DNA of 64,000 nt, from NCBI RefSeq assembly GCF_018131225.1, contig NZ_JAFCMM010000003.1:570001-634000 (forward strand), given 5' to 3'. Below the pieces are notes generated by a model. The model was not told the DNA's origin. It did no database searches and worked only from the letters and a program-made list of their open reading frames with translations. Shown here one piece after another: positions 26,622 through 34,193 of this stretch. This DNA is from Bradyrhizobium sp. U87765 SZCCT0048. Lineage in GTDB: Bacteria; Pseudomonadota; Alphaproteobacteria; Rhizobiales; Xanthobacteraceae. How positions within the stretch are numbered: the first letter of the stretch is position 1; each line of letters begins with the position of its first letter. Both the position numbers and the translations under genes were made by a program.

Positions 26622-26963
26622 GTGACCTTCGACGACGTCCGCGCCTTTGCCCTGACCTGGCCGGAGGTCACGGACAGCACGTCCTATGGCACGCCTGCGC
26701 TCAAGGTTCGGACCAAGCTGCTGGTGCGACTGAAAGAGGACGATGACAGCGTCGTGCTGACGGGCATCGAACCCGACGAGCGCGCCGTCATGATGGAAGC
26801 CCGGCCGCGGGTGTTTTACATCACCGAGCACTATCGCGACTGGCCGAATGTGCTGGTGCGCCTGTCCGCCTGCCCGCGCGGCGTGCTCGAGCCGTTGCTG
26901 CGGCGGCGCTGGAAGGAACTGGCTTCGAAGGCGGCGGTCAAGGCGTTCGAGCGCGGGATCTAG
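26622..26963 (+). CDS. MmcQ/YjbR family DNA-binding protein
   Basis: A 113-residue protein of the MmcQ/YjbR (DUF419) family, a CyaY-like double-wing fold with proposed DNA binding. It starts with GTG 13 bases after lepB (MTFDDVRAFALTWPEV). Typical blocks are the early SYGTPALKVRTKLLVRL, the middle IEPDERAVMMEARPRVFYITEHY and the C-terminal RRRWKELASKAAVKAFE. The function of the family is unknown. It is probably the last gene of tldD-lepB-yjbR and converges on the PAN-domain gene. Confidence 0.85.
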   Translation: MTFDDVRAFALTWPEVTDSTSYGTPALKVRTKLLVRLKEDDDSVVLTGIEPDERAVMMEARPRVFYITEHYRDWPNVLVRLSACPRGVLEPLLRRRWKELASKAAVKAFERGI

Positions 26964-26982
26964 CGGAGTCGACGCAGCCTGG

Positions 26983-27543
26983 CTAACGCACGACGCCGGA
27001 CACGAAACCCGGCTTGCGATGGGGCGGCTTGATCTGGTTCTTGAGGAAGCAGCGCGCTTCCTTTCCGATATAGCCGGGGCGCGCATAGGTCCACGCACGG
27101 CACTTGTTGTCGGCCTCGCAGGCCTCCTTGCAGGCGTCGTCGTGCTCGCTGCCCTTGAGTTCAAAATTGCGATAGTCGCCGCCGAAACGATCGGTCGACA
27201 TCTCGACCGCACCGGTGCGCTGCTCGACAACCCCGGCGCCGCGCACGCCCGAGACGCAGCAGTTGTTGGCGACGCGCGCCGGCACGCTGCTCTTCAGCCA
27301 GCACACCGCCTCGGTCGCGGCATAGGTCGGATAGTTGAAGCTCCAGGCGCGGCAGCGGCGGTCGCGCTCGCACTGCAGGGCGCAGTCCGCCGGATCGCCC
27401 GACGTCACCGGAGAGCGCAGGTAGTCTCCGCCCGGCCGATCGAAGTTGGCCTGTGCGAGCACCGGCTGCGGGACTGCGACGATCACGCCGACAACAACGG
27501 CGATGGCCGCGAGGCAGGCTCTGAAGCGACGGGCTCGGACCAT
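26983..27543 (-). CDS. Secreted protein with two PAN/apple domains
   Basis: A 186-residue secreted protein. The signal peptide covers residues 1-31 (MVRARRFRACLAAIAVVVGVI...VLAQA). Two PAN/apple modules follow, each opening with a FDRPGGDY or DRFGGDYRNF motif and containing the usual cysteine spacing (CALQCERDRRCRAWSF; CKEACEADNKCRAWTY; later CWLK and CFLK). PAN domains bind proteins or sugars. GAAAG lies nine bases upstream of ATG 27543; an upstream TTG is less likely. Duplicated PAN proteins like this are known in Rhizobiales without assigned function. Confidence 0.85.
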   Translation of the reverse strand: MVRARRFRACLAAIAVVVGVIVAVPQPVLAQANFDRPGGDYLRSPVTSGDPADCALQCERDRRCRAWSFNYPTYAATEAVCWLKSSVPARVANNCCVSGVRGAGVVEQRTGAVEMSTDRFGGDYRNFELKGSEHDDACKEACEADNKCRAWTYARPGYIGKEARCFLKNQIKPPHRKPGFVSGVVR

Positions 27544-27633
27544 GCCGGACAACTTTCAATCCAGACCGCTGCGGCAGGGGAAGGCCGCCGACGATCACGC
27601 ACGAGTTCTGCGATCGGCACGCGATCACATCGC

Positions 27634-27660
27634 CGATGGCTCGCTCCAAGCGAGCCATCG
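27634..27660. repeat. Perfect 12-bp inverted repeat
   Basis: CGATGGCTCGCT-CCA-AGCGAGCCATCG is a perfect stem-loop about 90 bases upstream of the PAN-domain gene. A second, competing arm GCACGCGAT lies just to the left and can pair with ATCGCGTGC on the right. No T-run follows on either strand, so it is not an intrinsic terminator. Confidence 0.5.
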
Positions 27661-27752
27661 CGTGCGCCGCCGCGCTGCCCATTAAAGTATCAGATTTCTG
27701 TACGGCAGATGAACAGTGAGCGGATGTCCTGCTGCGACATCAAACCGCTGAT

Positions 27753-29123
27753 TCAGAACACATATTGATCGTAGGCCGGCTCGACCGTGCCGCCCCACGC
27801 CCCATTAAATTTCAGCAACATATCCTCGGCCGGCGTACGCCCGGCCTCGAGGATGCGATCGAGCGGCTCGAGGTAGCGCGATTCGTCGCGGCCGAGATGA
27901 TCGATGCGCGCGCGCCGCCGCAGGCCGGCATGGGCGAGCACGAGGCACTCCCGGGCGATTTCGAACAGATAGCGATTGCCGATCCTGGCCTTGAAGCCGA
28001 GCCGCGGCACGTCGTCGCGCAGTTGCTGGCGCTCTTCCGCGGTCCAGTTCCTGGCGATGTCCCAGGCGGCGGTGAGGCTGTCGTCGTCATAGAGCAGGCC
28101 GACCCAGAACGCCGACAGCGCCGGCAAGCGGTCCCACGGCGCGCCGTCGGCGCCGCGCATCTCCAGATAGCGCTTGAGGCGGACCTCCGGGAAGATGGTC
28201 GACAGATGGTTGGCCCAGTCCGACAGTGTCGGGCGCTCGCCCGGCACGCGCTCGTTGCGGCCGTCGAAGAAATCGCGAAACGAGGAGCCGGCGACATCGA
28301 TGTAGCGATCGCCGCGCTTGATGAAATACATCGGCACGTCGAGCGCATAGTCGACCCAGCGCTCGAAGCTCATGCCGTCCTCGAACGCCCACGGCAGCAT
28401 GCCGGAGCGCGCATTGTCGGTGTCGCGCCAGATCTCCGAACGGAACGACAGAAAACCGTTCGCCTTGCCTTCGGTGAACGGCGAGTTGGCGAACAGCGCC
28501 GTCGCCACCGGCTGCAGCGCCACCGAGGTGCGCAGCTTCAGCACCATGTCGGCTTCGGAGCAGAAGTCGAGATTGGTCTGCACCGTGCAGGTCCGGTACA
28601 TCATGTCGAGGCCGTAGCGACCGACCTTCGGCATGTAGTTGGTCATGATCTGGTAGCGCCCCTTGGGCATCACCGGAATCTGCTCGCGCGACCAAGACGG
28701 CGTCATGCCAAGGCCAAGGAAGCCGATGCCGAGCGGGGTCGCCACCTCGCGCACCTGGGCGAGATGGGCCATCACTTCGGCCGTGGTCTGGTGCACGGTC
28801 TCGACCGGCGCGCCGGACAGCTCGAACTGACCACCCGGCTCGAGCGAAATCGCACCGCCACCGGTGACGTCGTACAGGCCGATGATGTTGCCCTGCTCCA
28901 TGATCGGCTCCCAGCCGAGCAGGTGGCGCATGCCCTGCAGCAGGGCCTCGATGCCGCGCGGGCCGCCATAGGGCACCGGCTGGTGCCCCTCCAGGGTGAA
29001 AGGCGTCTTCTCGTGCTCGGTGCCGATTCGGAATGCATCCTTCGGCTTCACGCCTGCTTCCAGCCACGCGACGAGTTCGTCGCGCGAATGCAGCGGCGTC
29101 ATATCAATCTGGTCACGAGCCAT
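27753..29123 (-). CDS. gshA: Glutamate-cysteine ligase, plant/alphaproteobacterial type
   Basis: A 456-residue enzyme that joins glutamate and cysteine, the first step of glutathione synthesis. It belongs to the GCS2/plant-type class, recognised by FRIGTEHEKTPF (about 31-42), GGAISLEPGGQFELSG (about 109-124), the central GLDMMYRTCTVQTNLDF and the late RYLEMRGADGAPWDRL. Redox-regulating cysteines of the plant enzyme cannot be assigned here. The start has only a weak ribosome-binding site. A MarR regulator and a glutathione transferase lie just upstream, making a small glutathione neighbourhood. Confidence 0.95.
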   Translation of the reverse strand: MARDQIDMTPLHSRDELVAWLEAGVKPKDAFRIGTEHEKTPFTLEGHQPVPYGGPRGIEALLQGMRHLLGWEPIMEQGNIIGLYDVTGGGAISLEPGGQFELSGAPVETVHQTTAEVMAHLAQVREVATPLGIGFLGLGMTPSWSREQIPVMPKGRYQIMTNYMPKVGRYGLDMMYRTCTVQTNLDFCSEADMVLKLRTSVALQPVATALFANSPFTEGKANGFLSFRSEIWRDTDNARSGMLPWAFEDGMSFERWVDYALDVPMYFIKRGDRYIDVAGSSFRDFFDGRNERVPGERPTLSDWANHLSTIFPEVRLKRYLEMRGADGAPWDRLPALSAFWVGLLYDDDSLTAAWDIARNWTAEERQQLRDDVPRLGFKARIGNRYLFEIARECLVLAHAGLRRRARIDHLGRDESRYLEPLDRILEAGRTPAEDMLLKFNGAWGGTVEPAYDQYVF

Positions 29124-29216
29124 GCGAAGTCCGGGTCAAAGCCGCGGCGACACTGCACGCGCGCGGACGGGAACAAGGGCTGCCGCCTGCGGTAGCGGCA
29201 AGAGGTGAAGTGAGGG

Positions 29217-29711
29217 TCATCGCGCCGGCGCGGCTTCCTTGCCGCCGTTCGCCTGCTGTTGCAAGTCGGCGCAGGAGCAGCCGAGGCGGTCGAGCAGGCC
29301 GCACAGCTTCAATGCATCGACGTCGGACAGCTTGGAGCCGACATGCCGCTCGATCGCGGCGGAATAGGCTCCCCACATTTTTTTTTGCAGCTCGCGACCG
29401 GCTTCCGTGATCTCGACGAACTGGCCACGCCGGTCCATCTCGCACTCCCTCCGGAGCGCGAGCCCTTCGTCGACCAGACGGTCGATCAGACGCGACGTCG
29501 AGTACTGCGGAAGCAGCATCTGCCGTTCGAGCTCGACCGGCCGCAGTTCGCCGCGCGGCGCGCGCGACAGCTCAAGCAGCGCGTCGTACCATGCCAGCGG
29601 CGGGAAGCCGGCTTTCTTGAGATCCTGCTCGACAGCGTCCAGCACCCTGCTCTGGACCCGCATCAGGCGGATCCAGGCGGCTGTGGCCTCGGTCGACGGC
29701 TTACGTTTCAT
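29217..29711 (-). CDS. MarR family transcriptional regulator
   Basis: A 164-residue winged-helix repressor. The recognition-helix region is LLPQYSTSRLIDRLVDEGLALRRE (about 67-90), with the wing CEMDRRGQFVEITEAG. Four cysteines, at about 90, 137, 145 and 147 (the last three clustered as LCGLLDRLGCSC), suggest possible thiol-based sensing. It is divergent from a glutathione transferase across a gap with two operators inside two promoters, so it most likely represses both. About 90 bases separate its stop from gshA. Confidence 0.9.
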   Translation of the reverse strand: MKRKPSTEATAAWIRLMRVQSRVLDAVEQDLKKAGFPPLAWYDALLELSRAPRGELRPVELERQMLLPQYSTSRLIDRLVDEGLALRRECEMDRRGQFVEITEAGRELQKKMWGAYSAAIERHVGSKLSDVDALKLCGLLDRLGCSCADLQQQANGGKEAAPAR

Positions 29712-29733
29712 GCGCGATAGTCCCTCGGCTCGG

Positions 29734-29793
29734 ATTATACGTCACTGAATGCATCTGCATCAACATTGACAATTTCATGCAGCCGCATGTAAT
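29734..29793. promoter_or_regulatory. Overlapping divergent promoters with paired MarR operators
   Basis: Minus-strand (marR) promoter: TTGATG at 29758-29763, an 18-base spacer and TATAAT at 29734-29739. Plus-strand (gst) promoter: TTGACA at 29766-29771, a 16-base spacer and TGTAAT at 29788-29793. Each spacer holds a palindrome with TGCA/GCAT arms: ATGCATCTGCAT (29749-29760) and CATGCAGCCGCATG (29776-29789), with centres 28 bp apart. A dimer on each would block both polymerases. Confidence 0.72.
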
Positions 29794-29895
29794 CCGGCCG
29801 CCGGACCGCGCCATGCTATGACTGGGTTGGCTGCTTGCCGGCCGCCAGAAAGCCAGGCGGCCCGGGAACGTCAAGGGACGACCAAGGAGGACGAC

Positions 29896-30495
29896 ATGAA
29901 ACTCTACTATACGCCGGGCGCCTGCTCGCTCTCGCCCCATATCGCGCTGAAGGAAGCCGGAATCCCGCATGAGCTCGTCAAGGTCGACCTCAAGACCAAG
30001 ACGCTCGCGAGCGGCGAGGATTACAGCAAGATCAACCCGAAGGGCCAGGTCCCGGCGCTCGCGCTGGACAACGGCGAACTGCTCACTGAAGGCCCGGTGA
30101 TCGTCCAGGTGATCGCTGACAAGGCCGCCGGCAAGAACCTCGCCCCCGCCAACGGCACCACCGAGCGCTATCGCCTGCAGGAATGGCTGACCTTCATCAG
30201 CGCCGAGGTCCACAAGACCTTCAGCCCGCTGTTCAACCCGACGCTCACGGACGAGGCCAAGCAGGTGTTCCGCGATCGCCTCGCCGGCAAGTTCAAGTAT
30301 CTCGACAGCAAGCTCGCCGGCCAGGACTACCTGATGGGCCAGCAGTTCACCGTCGCCGACGGCTATCTCTACACCATGCTGCGCTGGGCCGATCGCATGA
30401 AGGTCGATCTCTCCGGCTTCCCCCACCTCACGGCCTACAAGGAGCGCGTCGCGGCGCGCCCGCAGGTCCAGGCCGCGGTGCAGGCCGAAGCCTGA
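29896..30495 (+). CDS. gstA: Glutathione S-transferase, beta class
   Basis: A 199-residue cytosolic glutathione transferase starting MKLYYTPGACSLSPHIAL with AGGAGG upstream. Cys10 in PGACSLSPHI is the beta-class active-site cysteine that forms a mixed disulfide with glutathione. The thioredoxin-fold half ends near residue 80 (NPKGQVPAL carries the cis-proline), and the helical C-terminal half includes FTVADGYLYTMLRW, the N-capping box. It lies divergent from a MarR regulator, so it is probably induced by an electrophile or drug; gshA, the source of glutathione, lies beyond marR. A strong terminator follows. Confidence 0.95.
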   Translation: MKLYYTPGACSLSPHIALKEAGIPHELVKVDLKTKTLASGEDYSKINPKGQVPALALDNGELLTEGPVIVQVIADKAAGKNLAPANGTTERYRLQEWLTFISAEVHKTFSPLFNPTLTDEAKQVFRDRLAGKFKYLDSKLAGQDYLMGQQFTVADGYLYTMLRWADRMKVDLSGFPHLTAYKERVAARPQVQAAVQAEA

Positions 30496-30520
30496 GCCCA
30501 CCGCGCCTTCGCCACACGAC

Positions 30521-30553
30521 AACGGGCCGGATCATCGATCCGGCCCGTTTCTT
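30521..30553 (+). terminator. Terminator between gst and the fad cluster
   Basis: AACGGGCCGGATC (30521-30533) pairs perfectly with 30537-30549 around a three-base loop; TTTCTT follows. It lies between convergent genes and could serve both directions. Confidence 0.85.
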
Positions 30554-30588
30554 GACGTGATGTGCGTGCAGGGCGCGGCGGCTGCCCC

Positions 30589-32805
30589 TCAGGCGGCCGC
30601 GGCTTTCTTCGGCGGAAAGCGGCCGTAGAAGGTCTCGCCCTTCTCCGCCATCTCGACCAGCAGCTTGGGCGGAGTGAAGCGCGAGCCGTACTTGGCCTCG
30701 AACTTGTGGCACAGCGCGACGAAGTTCTTCGTGCCCATGAAGTCGATATAGGACAGCGCTCCGCCGGTGAATGGCGCGAAGCCGAAGCCGAGGATCGAGC
30801 CGACGTCCGCCTCGCGCGGATCGGTGATGACGTGGTCCTCGACCGTGCGCGCGGCCTCCACCGCCTGCACCACCAGGAAGCGCTGCTTCAGCTCCTCGAC
30901 GTCCAGCGTGTCGGGATCGAGCGACTTCGGCTGCAGCGGGCCGATGCCGCTCCACAGCCGCTTCTGGCCCTTGCCCTTCTCGGGATAGTCGTAGAAGCCC
31001 TTGCCGTTCTTGCGGCCGAAGCGCCCCTCCTTCTCGACCATCTCGACCATCAGCTTCTTCTGCGTCTGGTCGATGGCATTGGGGCCGAGATCGGCTTCCG
31101 TCGCCTTCATGATCTTGAGCACGAGGTCGAGCGCCACCTCGTCGCTGAGCGACAACGGGCCGACCGGCATGCCGGCCATCCTGGCGGTGTTCTCGATCAT
31201 CGCCGGCGGCACGCCTTCCATCAGCATCTCGAGTCCTTCCGCGGTGAAGCGCAGCACGCAGCGGTTGGCAAAGAAGCCGCGGGAGTCGTTGACCACGATC
31301 GGCGTCTTGCTGATCTGGCGGACGTAGTCGAGCGCGGTCGCGAGCGCGACATCGCCGGTGTTCTTGCCGACGATGATCTCGACCAGCATCATCTTCTCGA
31401 CCGGCGAGAAGAAGTGGATGCCGATGAAGCGGGCCTGGTCCTTGAACTCCTCGGCCAGCGAGTTGATCGGCAGCGTCGAGGTGTTGGAGGCGAAGATCGC
31501 GTCCGGCCGCAGGAATTCCTGCGCCTTGGCATAGGTCTCGGCCTTGACCTTGCGGTCTTCGAACACCGCCTCGATCACGAGGTCGCAGTCCTTGATGACG
31601 CTGTAGTCGGCGGTCGCGGTGATGCGCGCCAGCAGCGCGTCACGCTCGGCCTCCTTGGCGCGGCCCTTGGCGACGAGGCCGTCGATGACCGACTTCGCGT
31701 GGGCCTTGCCCTTGTCGGCGCTGTCCTGGTCGCGGTCGATCAGCACCACCTCGATGCCGGCCTTGGCCGAGACATAGCCGACGCTCGCGCCCATGAAGCC
31801 GGCGCCGATCACGGCGAGCTTCTTGACCTTGGTCGGCGGCACGTTCTCCGGCCGGCGGGCCCCCTTGTTGAGCTCCTGCATCGACACAAACAGGCTGCGG
31901 ATCATCGCCGCCGCTTCCTTGCTGCGCAGGATGTTGGCGAAATAACGCGACTCGACGCGCAGCGCCGCATCGATCGGCAGCTGCAGGCCCTCGTAGACGC
32001 ACTGCAGGATGGCGCGCGCCGCCGGATAGTTGTTGTAGGTCTCGCGGCGCAGGATGGCGTTGGCCGGCGGGAAGGTCATGGTGCCGGCCTTGGAGTAGAC
32101 CGGACCGTTCGGCAGCTTGAAGCCCTTCTCGTCCCACGGCGCCGCGGCCTTGCCGCCGCCCTTGATCCAGTCCTTTGCGGTCTTGATCAGGTCGGCCGCG
32201 GGCACCACGGCATCGACGAGCTTCATCGCCTTGGCCTTGGTCAGATCGATTGGATCGCCCTTCAGCAGGAACTGCAGCGCATCCTGCGTCGGCATGATGC
32301 GCGGCAGGCGCTGGGTGCCGCCGGCACCGGGGAACAGGCCGACCTTGACCTCGGGGAGGCCGAGGCGGGTCTTCGGGTTCTCCGCCGCGACGCGATAGTG
32401 GCAGGCGAGCGTCAGCTCGAACGCGCCACCGAGCGCGAGACCGTTGATCGCGGCGACCCACGGCTTGCCGGATGTTTCGATGCCGCGCAGCGTCAGCGAC
32501 AGCTTGCGGCTCTCGTCGAACAGCAGCTGATTGGCGGCGACTTCGCCCTTCTGCTTGAGCGTCTCCAGATAGGTGCGGTTCATGCCCTCGAGCATGGTGA
32601 GGTCGGCGCCGGCCGACAGCGCCTCCTTACCGGAGGTGATGACCACGCCCTTCACCGCCGCATCGGCAGAGGTCTGCTGCACGATCGCCGCGAGTTCCTC
32701 GACCGACGTCTGGTCGAGCACGTTCATCGAGCGGCCGGGAATGTCCCACGTCACCAGGGCGATGCCGTCGGCGTCGGTCTCGACCTTGAAATTCTTGAAT
32801 GCCAT
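30589..32805 (-). CDS. fadB: Fatty-acid oxidation enzyme: enoyl-CoA hydratase/3-hydroxyacyl-CoA dehydrogenase
   Basis: A 738-residue FadB/FadJ-type bifunctional enzyme. The N-terminal crotonase domain (1 to about 290) has both catalytic glutamates (GGAFELTLAC and GLPEVKVGLFPGAGGTQRLP). The NAD-binding Rossmann domain opens near 335 with LAVIGAGFMGASVGY. The catalytic histidine lies in GIHFFSPVEKMMLVE, followed by the repeated C-terminal 3HCDH domains (SRGFFANR; LGFGFAPFTGGALSY). GGAG precedes the ATG. It carries out the hydration and second oxidation of beta-oxidation and sits downstream of the thiolase gene. Confidence 0.96.
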   Translation of the reverse strand: MAFKNFKVETDADGIALVTWDIPGRSMNVLDQTSVEELAAIVQQTSADAAVKGVVITSGKEALSAGADLTMLEGMNRTYLETLKQKGEVAANQLLFDESRKLSLTLRGIETSGKPWVAAINGLALGGAFELTLACHYRVAAENPKTRLGLPEVKVGLFPGAGGTQRLPRIMPTQDALQFLLKGDPIDLTKAKAMKLVDAVVPAADLIKTAKDWIKGGGKAAAPWDEKGFKLPNGPVYSKAGTMTFPPANAILRRETYNNYPAARAILQCVYEGLQLPIDAALRVESRYFANILRSKEAAAMIRSLFVSMQELNKGARRPENVPPTKVKKLAVIGAGFMGASVGYVSAKAGIEVVLIDRDQDSADKGKAHAKSVIDGLVAKGRAKEAERDALLARITATADYSVIKDCDLVIEAVFEDRKVKAETYAKAQEFLRPDAIFASNTSTLPINSLAEEFKDQARFIGIHFFSPVEKMMLVEIIVGKNTGDVALATALDYVRQISKTPIVVNDSRGFFANRCVLRFTAEGLEMLMEGVPPAMIENTARMAGMPVGPLSLSDEVALDLVLKIMKATEADLGPNAIDQTQKKLMVEMVEKEGRFGRKNGKGFYDYPEKGKGQKRLWSGIGPLQPKSLDPDTLDVEELKQRFLVVQAVEAARTVEDHVITDPREADVGSILGFGFAPFTGGALSYIDFMGTKNFVALCHKFEAKYGSRFTPPKLLVEMAEKGETFYGRFPPKKAAAA

Positions 32806-32912
32806 TTGAAAGCTCCTTCAATCCCTTGGTTCAAGCGCCGGGCGCGGCGGCAAGCAGCCGCGGCGCGCTCCGGCGGCGGCCGCGCTCAGGCGGCCGGCGT
32901 CCAGGTTGAAAA

Positions 32913-34121
32913 TCAGACCCGCTCGATGATGGTGGCGGTGCCCATGCCGCCGCCAATGCACAGCGTCACCAGCGCGGTGGACAGCTGCCGCCGCTCCAGC
33001 TCGTCGAGGACGGTTCCGAGGATCATCGCGCCGGTCGCACCGAGCGGATGTCCCAGCGCAATGGCGCCGCCGTTGACATTGATCTTGTCGTTGTCGATGT
33101 CGAACGCCTGGATGTAGCGCAGCACCACCGAGGCGAACGCCTCGTTGAGTTCGAACAGGTCGATGTCCGACAGCTTCATGCCGGAGCGCTCCAGCACCTT
33201 CTTCGTGACGTCGACAGGGCCGGTCAGCATCATCGCCGGCTCGGAGCCGATGTTGGCGAAGGCGCGAATCCTGGCGCGCGGCTTGAGGCCGTGCTTGACG
33301 CCGGCTTCCTTGCTGCCGAGCAGCACCGCACCGGCACCGTCGACGATGCCCGACGAATTGCCGGCATGGTGGACGTAGTTGACGCCCTCGATCTCCGGAT
33401 GCGACTGCACCGCGACGGCGTCGAAGCCGCCCATCGCGCCCATCACCGCGAACGATGGCTGCAGCTGCGCCAGCGACTGCATGGTCGTCGACGGACGCAT
33501 GTGCTCGTCCTTGTCGAGAATGGTCAGGCCATTGATGTCCTTGACCGCGACCACCGAGTTGTTGAAGCGGCCTTCTTCCCACGACTTGGCCGCGCGCTGC
33601 TGGCTTTGCACCGCATAGGCGTCGACGTCGTCGCGCGAGAAGCCGTACTTGGTCGCGATCAGGTCGGCCGCGACGCCCTGCGGCATGAAGTAGGTCGGCA
33701 GCGCCATCGACGGATCCATCGGCCACGCAGCGCCCGACGACATGATGCCGACGCGGCTCATCGATTCGGCGCCGCCGCCGATCGTCAGTTCATGCTGGCC
33801 GGACATCACCTGGGCGGCGGCGAAGTTCACCGCGTCGAGACCCGAGGCGCAGAAGCGGTTGACCTGGACGCCCGGCACCGAGGTACCGAAACCGGCGTTC
33901 ATCGCGGCGAAGCGCGCGATGTCACCGCCGGCCTCGCCGACCGGATCGACCACGCCGAGCACCACGTCGTCGATGCTGTCCTTGCCGAGATTGTTGCGCT
34001 CCTTGAGCGCCTTCAGCGGCACGGTCGCGAGCGCCAGCGCCGTGACCTCGTGCAGCGAACCATCGGACTTGCCCTTGCCGCGCGGCGTGCGGACGTGATC
34101 GTAGATAAACGCTTCAGGCAT
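32913..34121 (-). CDS. fadA: Acetyl-CoA C-acyltransferase (3-ketoacyl-CoA thiolase)
   Basis: A 402-residue thiolase starting MPEAFIYDHVRTPRGKGKSDG with GGAGG upstream. The nucleophilic cysteine is in VNRFCASGLDAVN (about 92), the active-site histidine in GHPLGATGAMI and the second cysteine in LCIGGGMGTATIIE. It cleaves 3-ketoacyl-CoA in the last step of beta-oxidation, with the acyl-CoA dehydrogenase upstream and FadB downstream. A terminator lies just before it, so it may have its own promoter or depend on read-through. Confidence 0.96.
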   Translation of the reverse strand: MPEAFIYDHVRTPRGKGKSDGSLHEVTALALATVPLKALKERNNLGKDSIDDVVLGVVDPVGEAGGDIARFAAMNAGFGTSVPGVQVNRFCASGLDAVNFAAAQVMSGQHELTIGGGAESMSRVGIMSSGAAWPMDPSMALPTYFMPQGVAADLIATKYGFSRDDVDAYAVQSQQRAAKSWEEGRFNNSVVAVKDINGLTILDKDEHMRPSTTMQSLAQLQPSFAVMGAMGGFDAVAVQSHPEIEGVNYVHHAGNSSGIVDGAGAVLLGSKEAGVKHGLKPRARIRAFANIGSEPAMMLTGPVDVTKKVLERSGMKLSDIDLFELNEAFASVVLRYIQAFDIDNDKINVNGGAIALGHPLGATGAMILGTVLDELERRQLSTALVTLCIGGGMGTATIIERV

Positions 34122-34152
34122 GATGCCCTCCCTTCGATCCATCTTGATTCAG

Positions 34153-34183
34153 AAAAAAAGGCCGCGCCATCCGGCACGGCCTT
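34153..34183 (-). terminator. Terminator after the acyl-CoA dehydrogenase
   Basis: On the minus strand an 11-bp stem AAGGCCGTGCC/GGCGCGGCCTT (one G-U pair) with a four-base loop is followed by a run of seven T. It lies 10 bases past the acyl-CoA dehydrogenase stop and separates it from fadA. Confidence 0.85.
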
Positions 34184-34193
34184 GCAGATGTCG

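Noticed and set aside
30562..33117. Plus-strand open frame of 851 codons
   Set aside because: It is antisense to fadB, rich in R, H, L and D in the way of high-GC shadow frames, and has no family motif.
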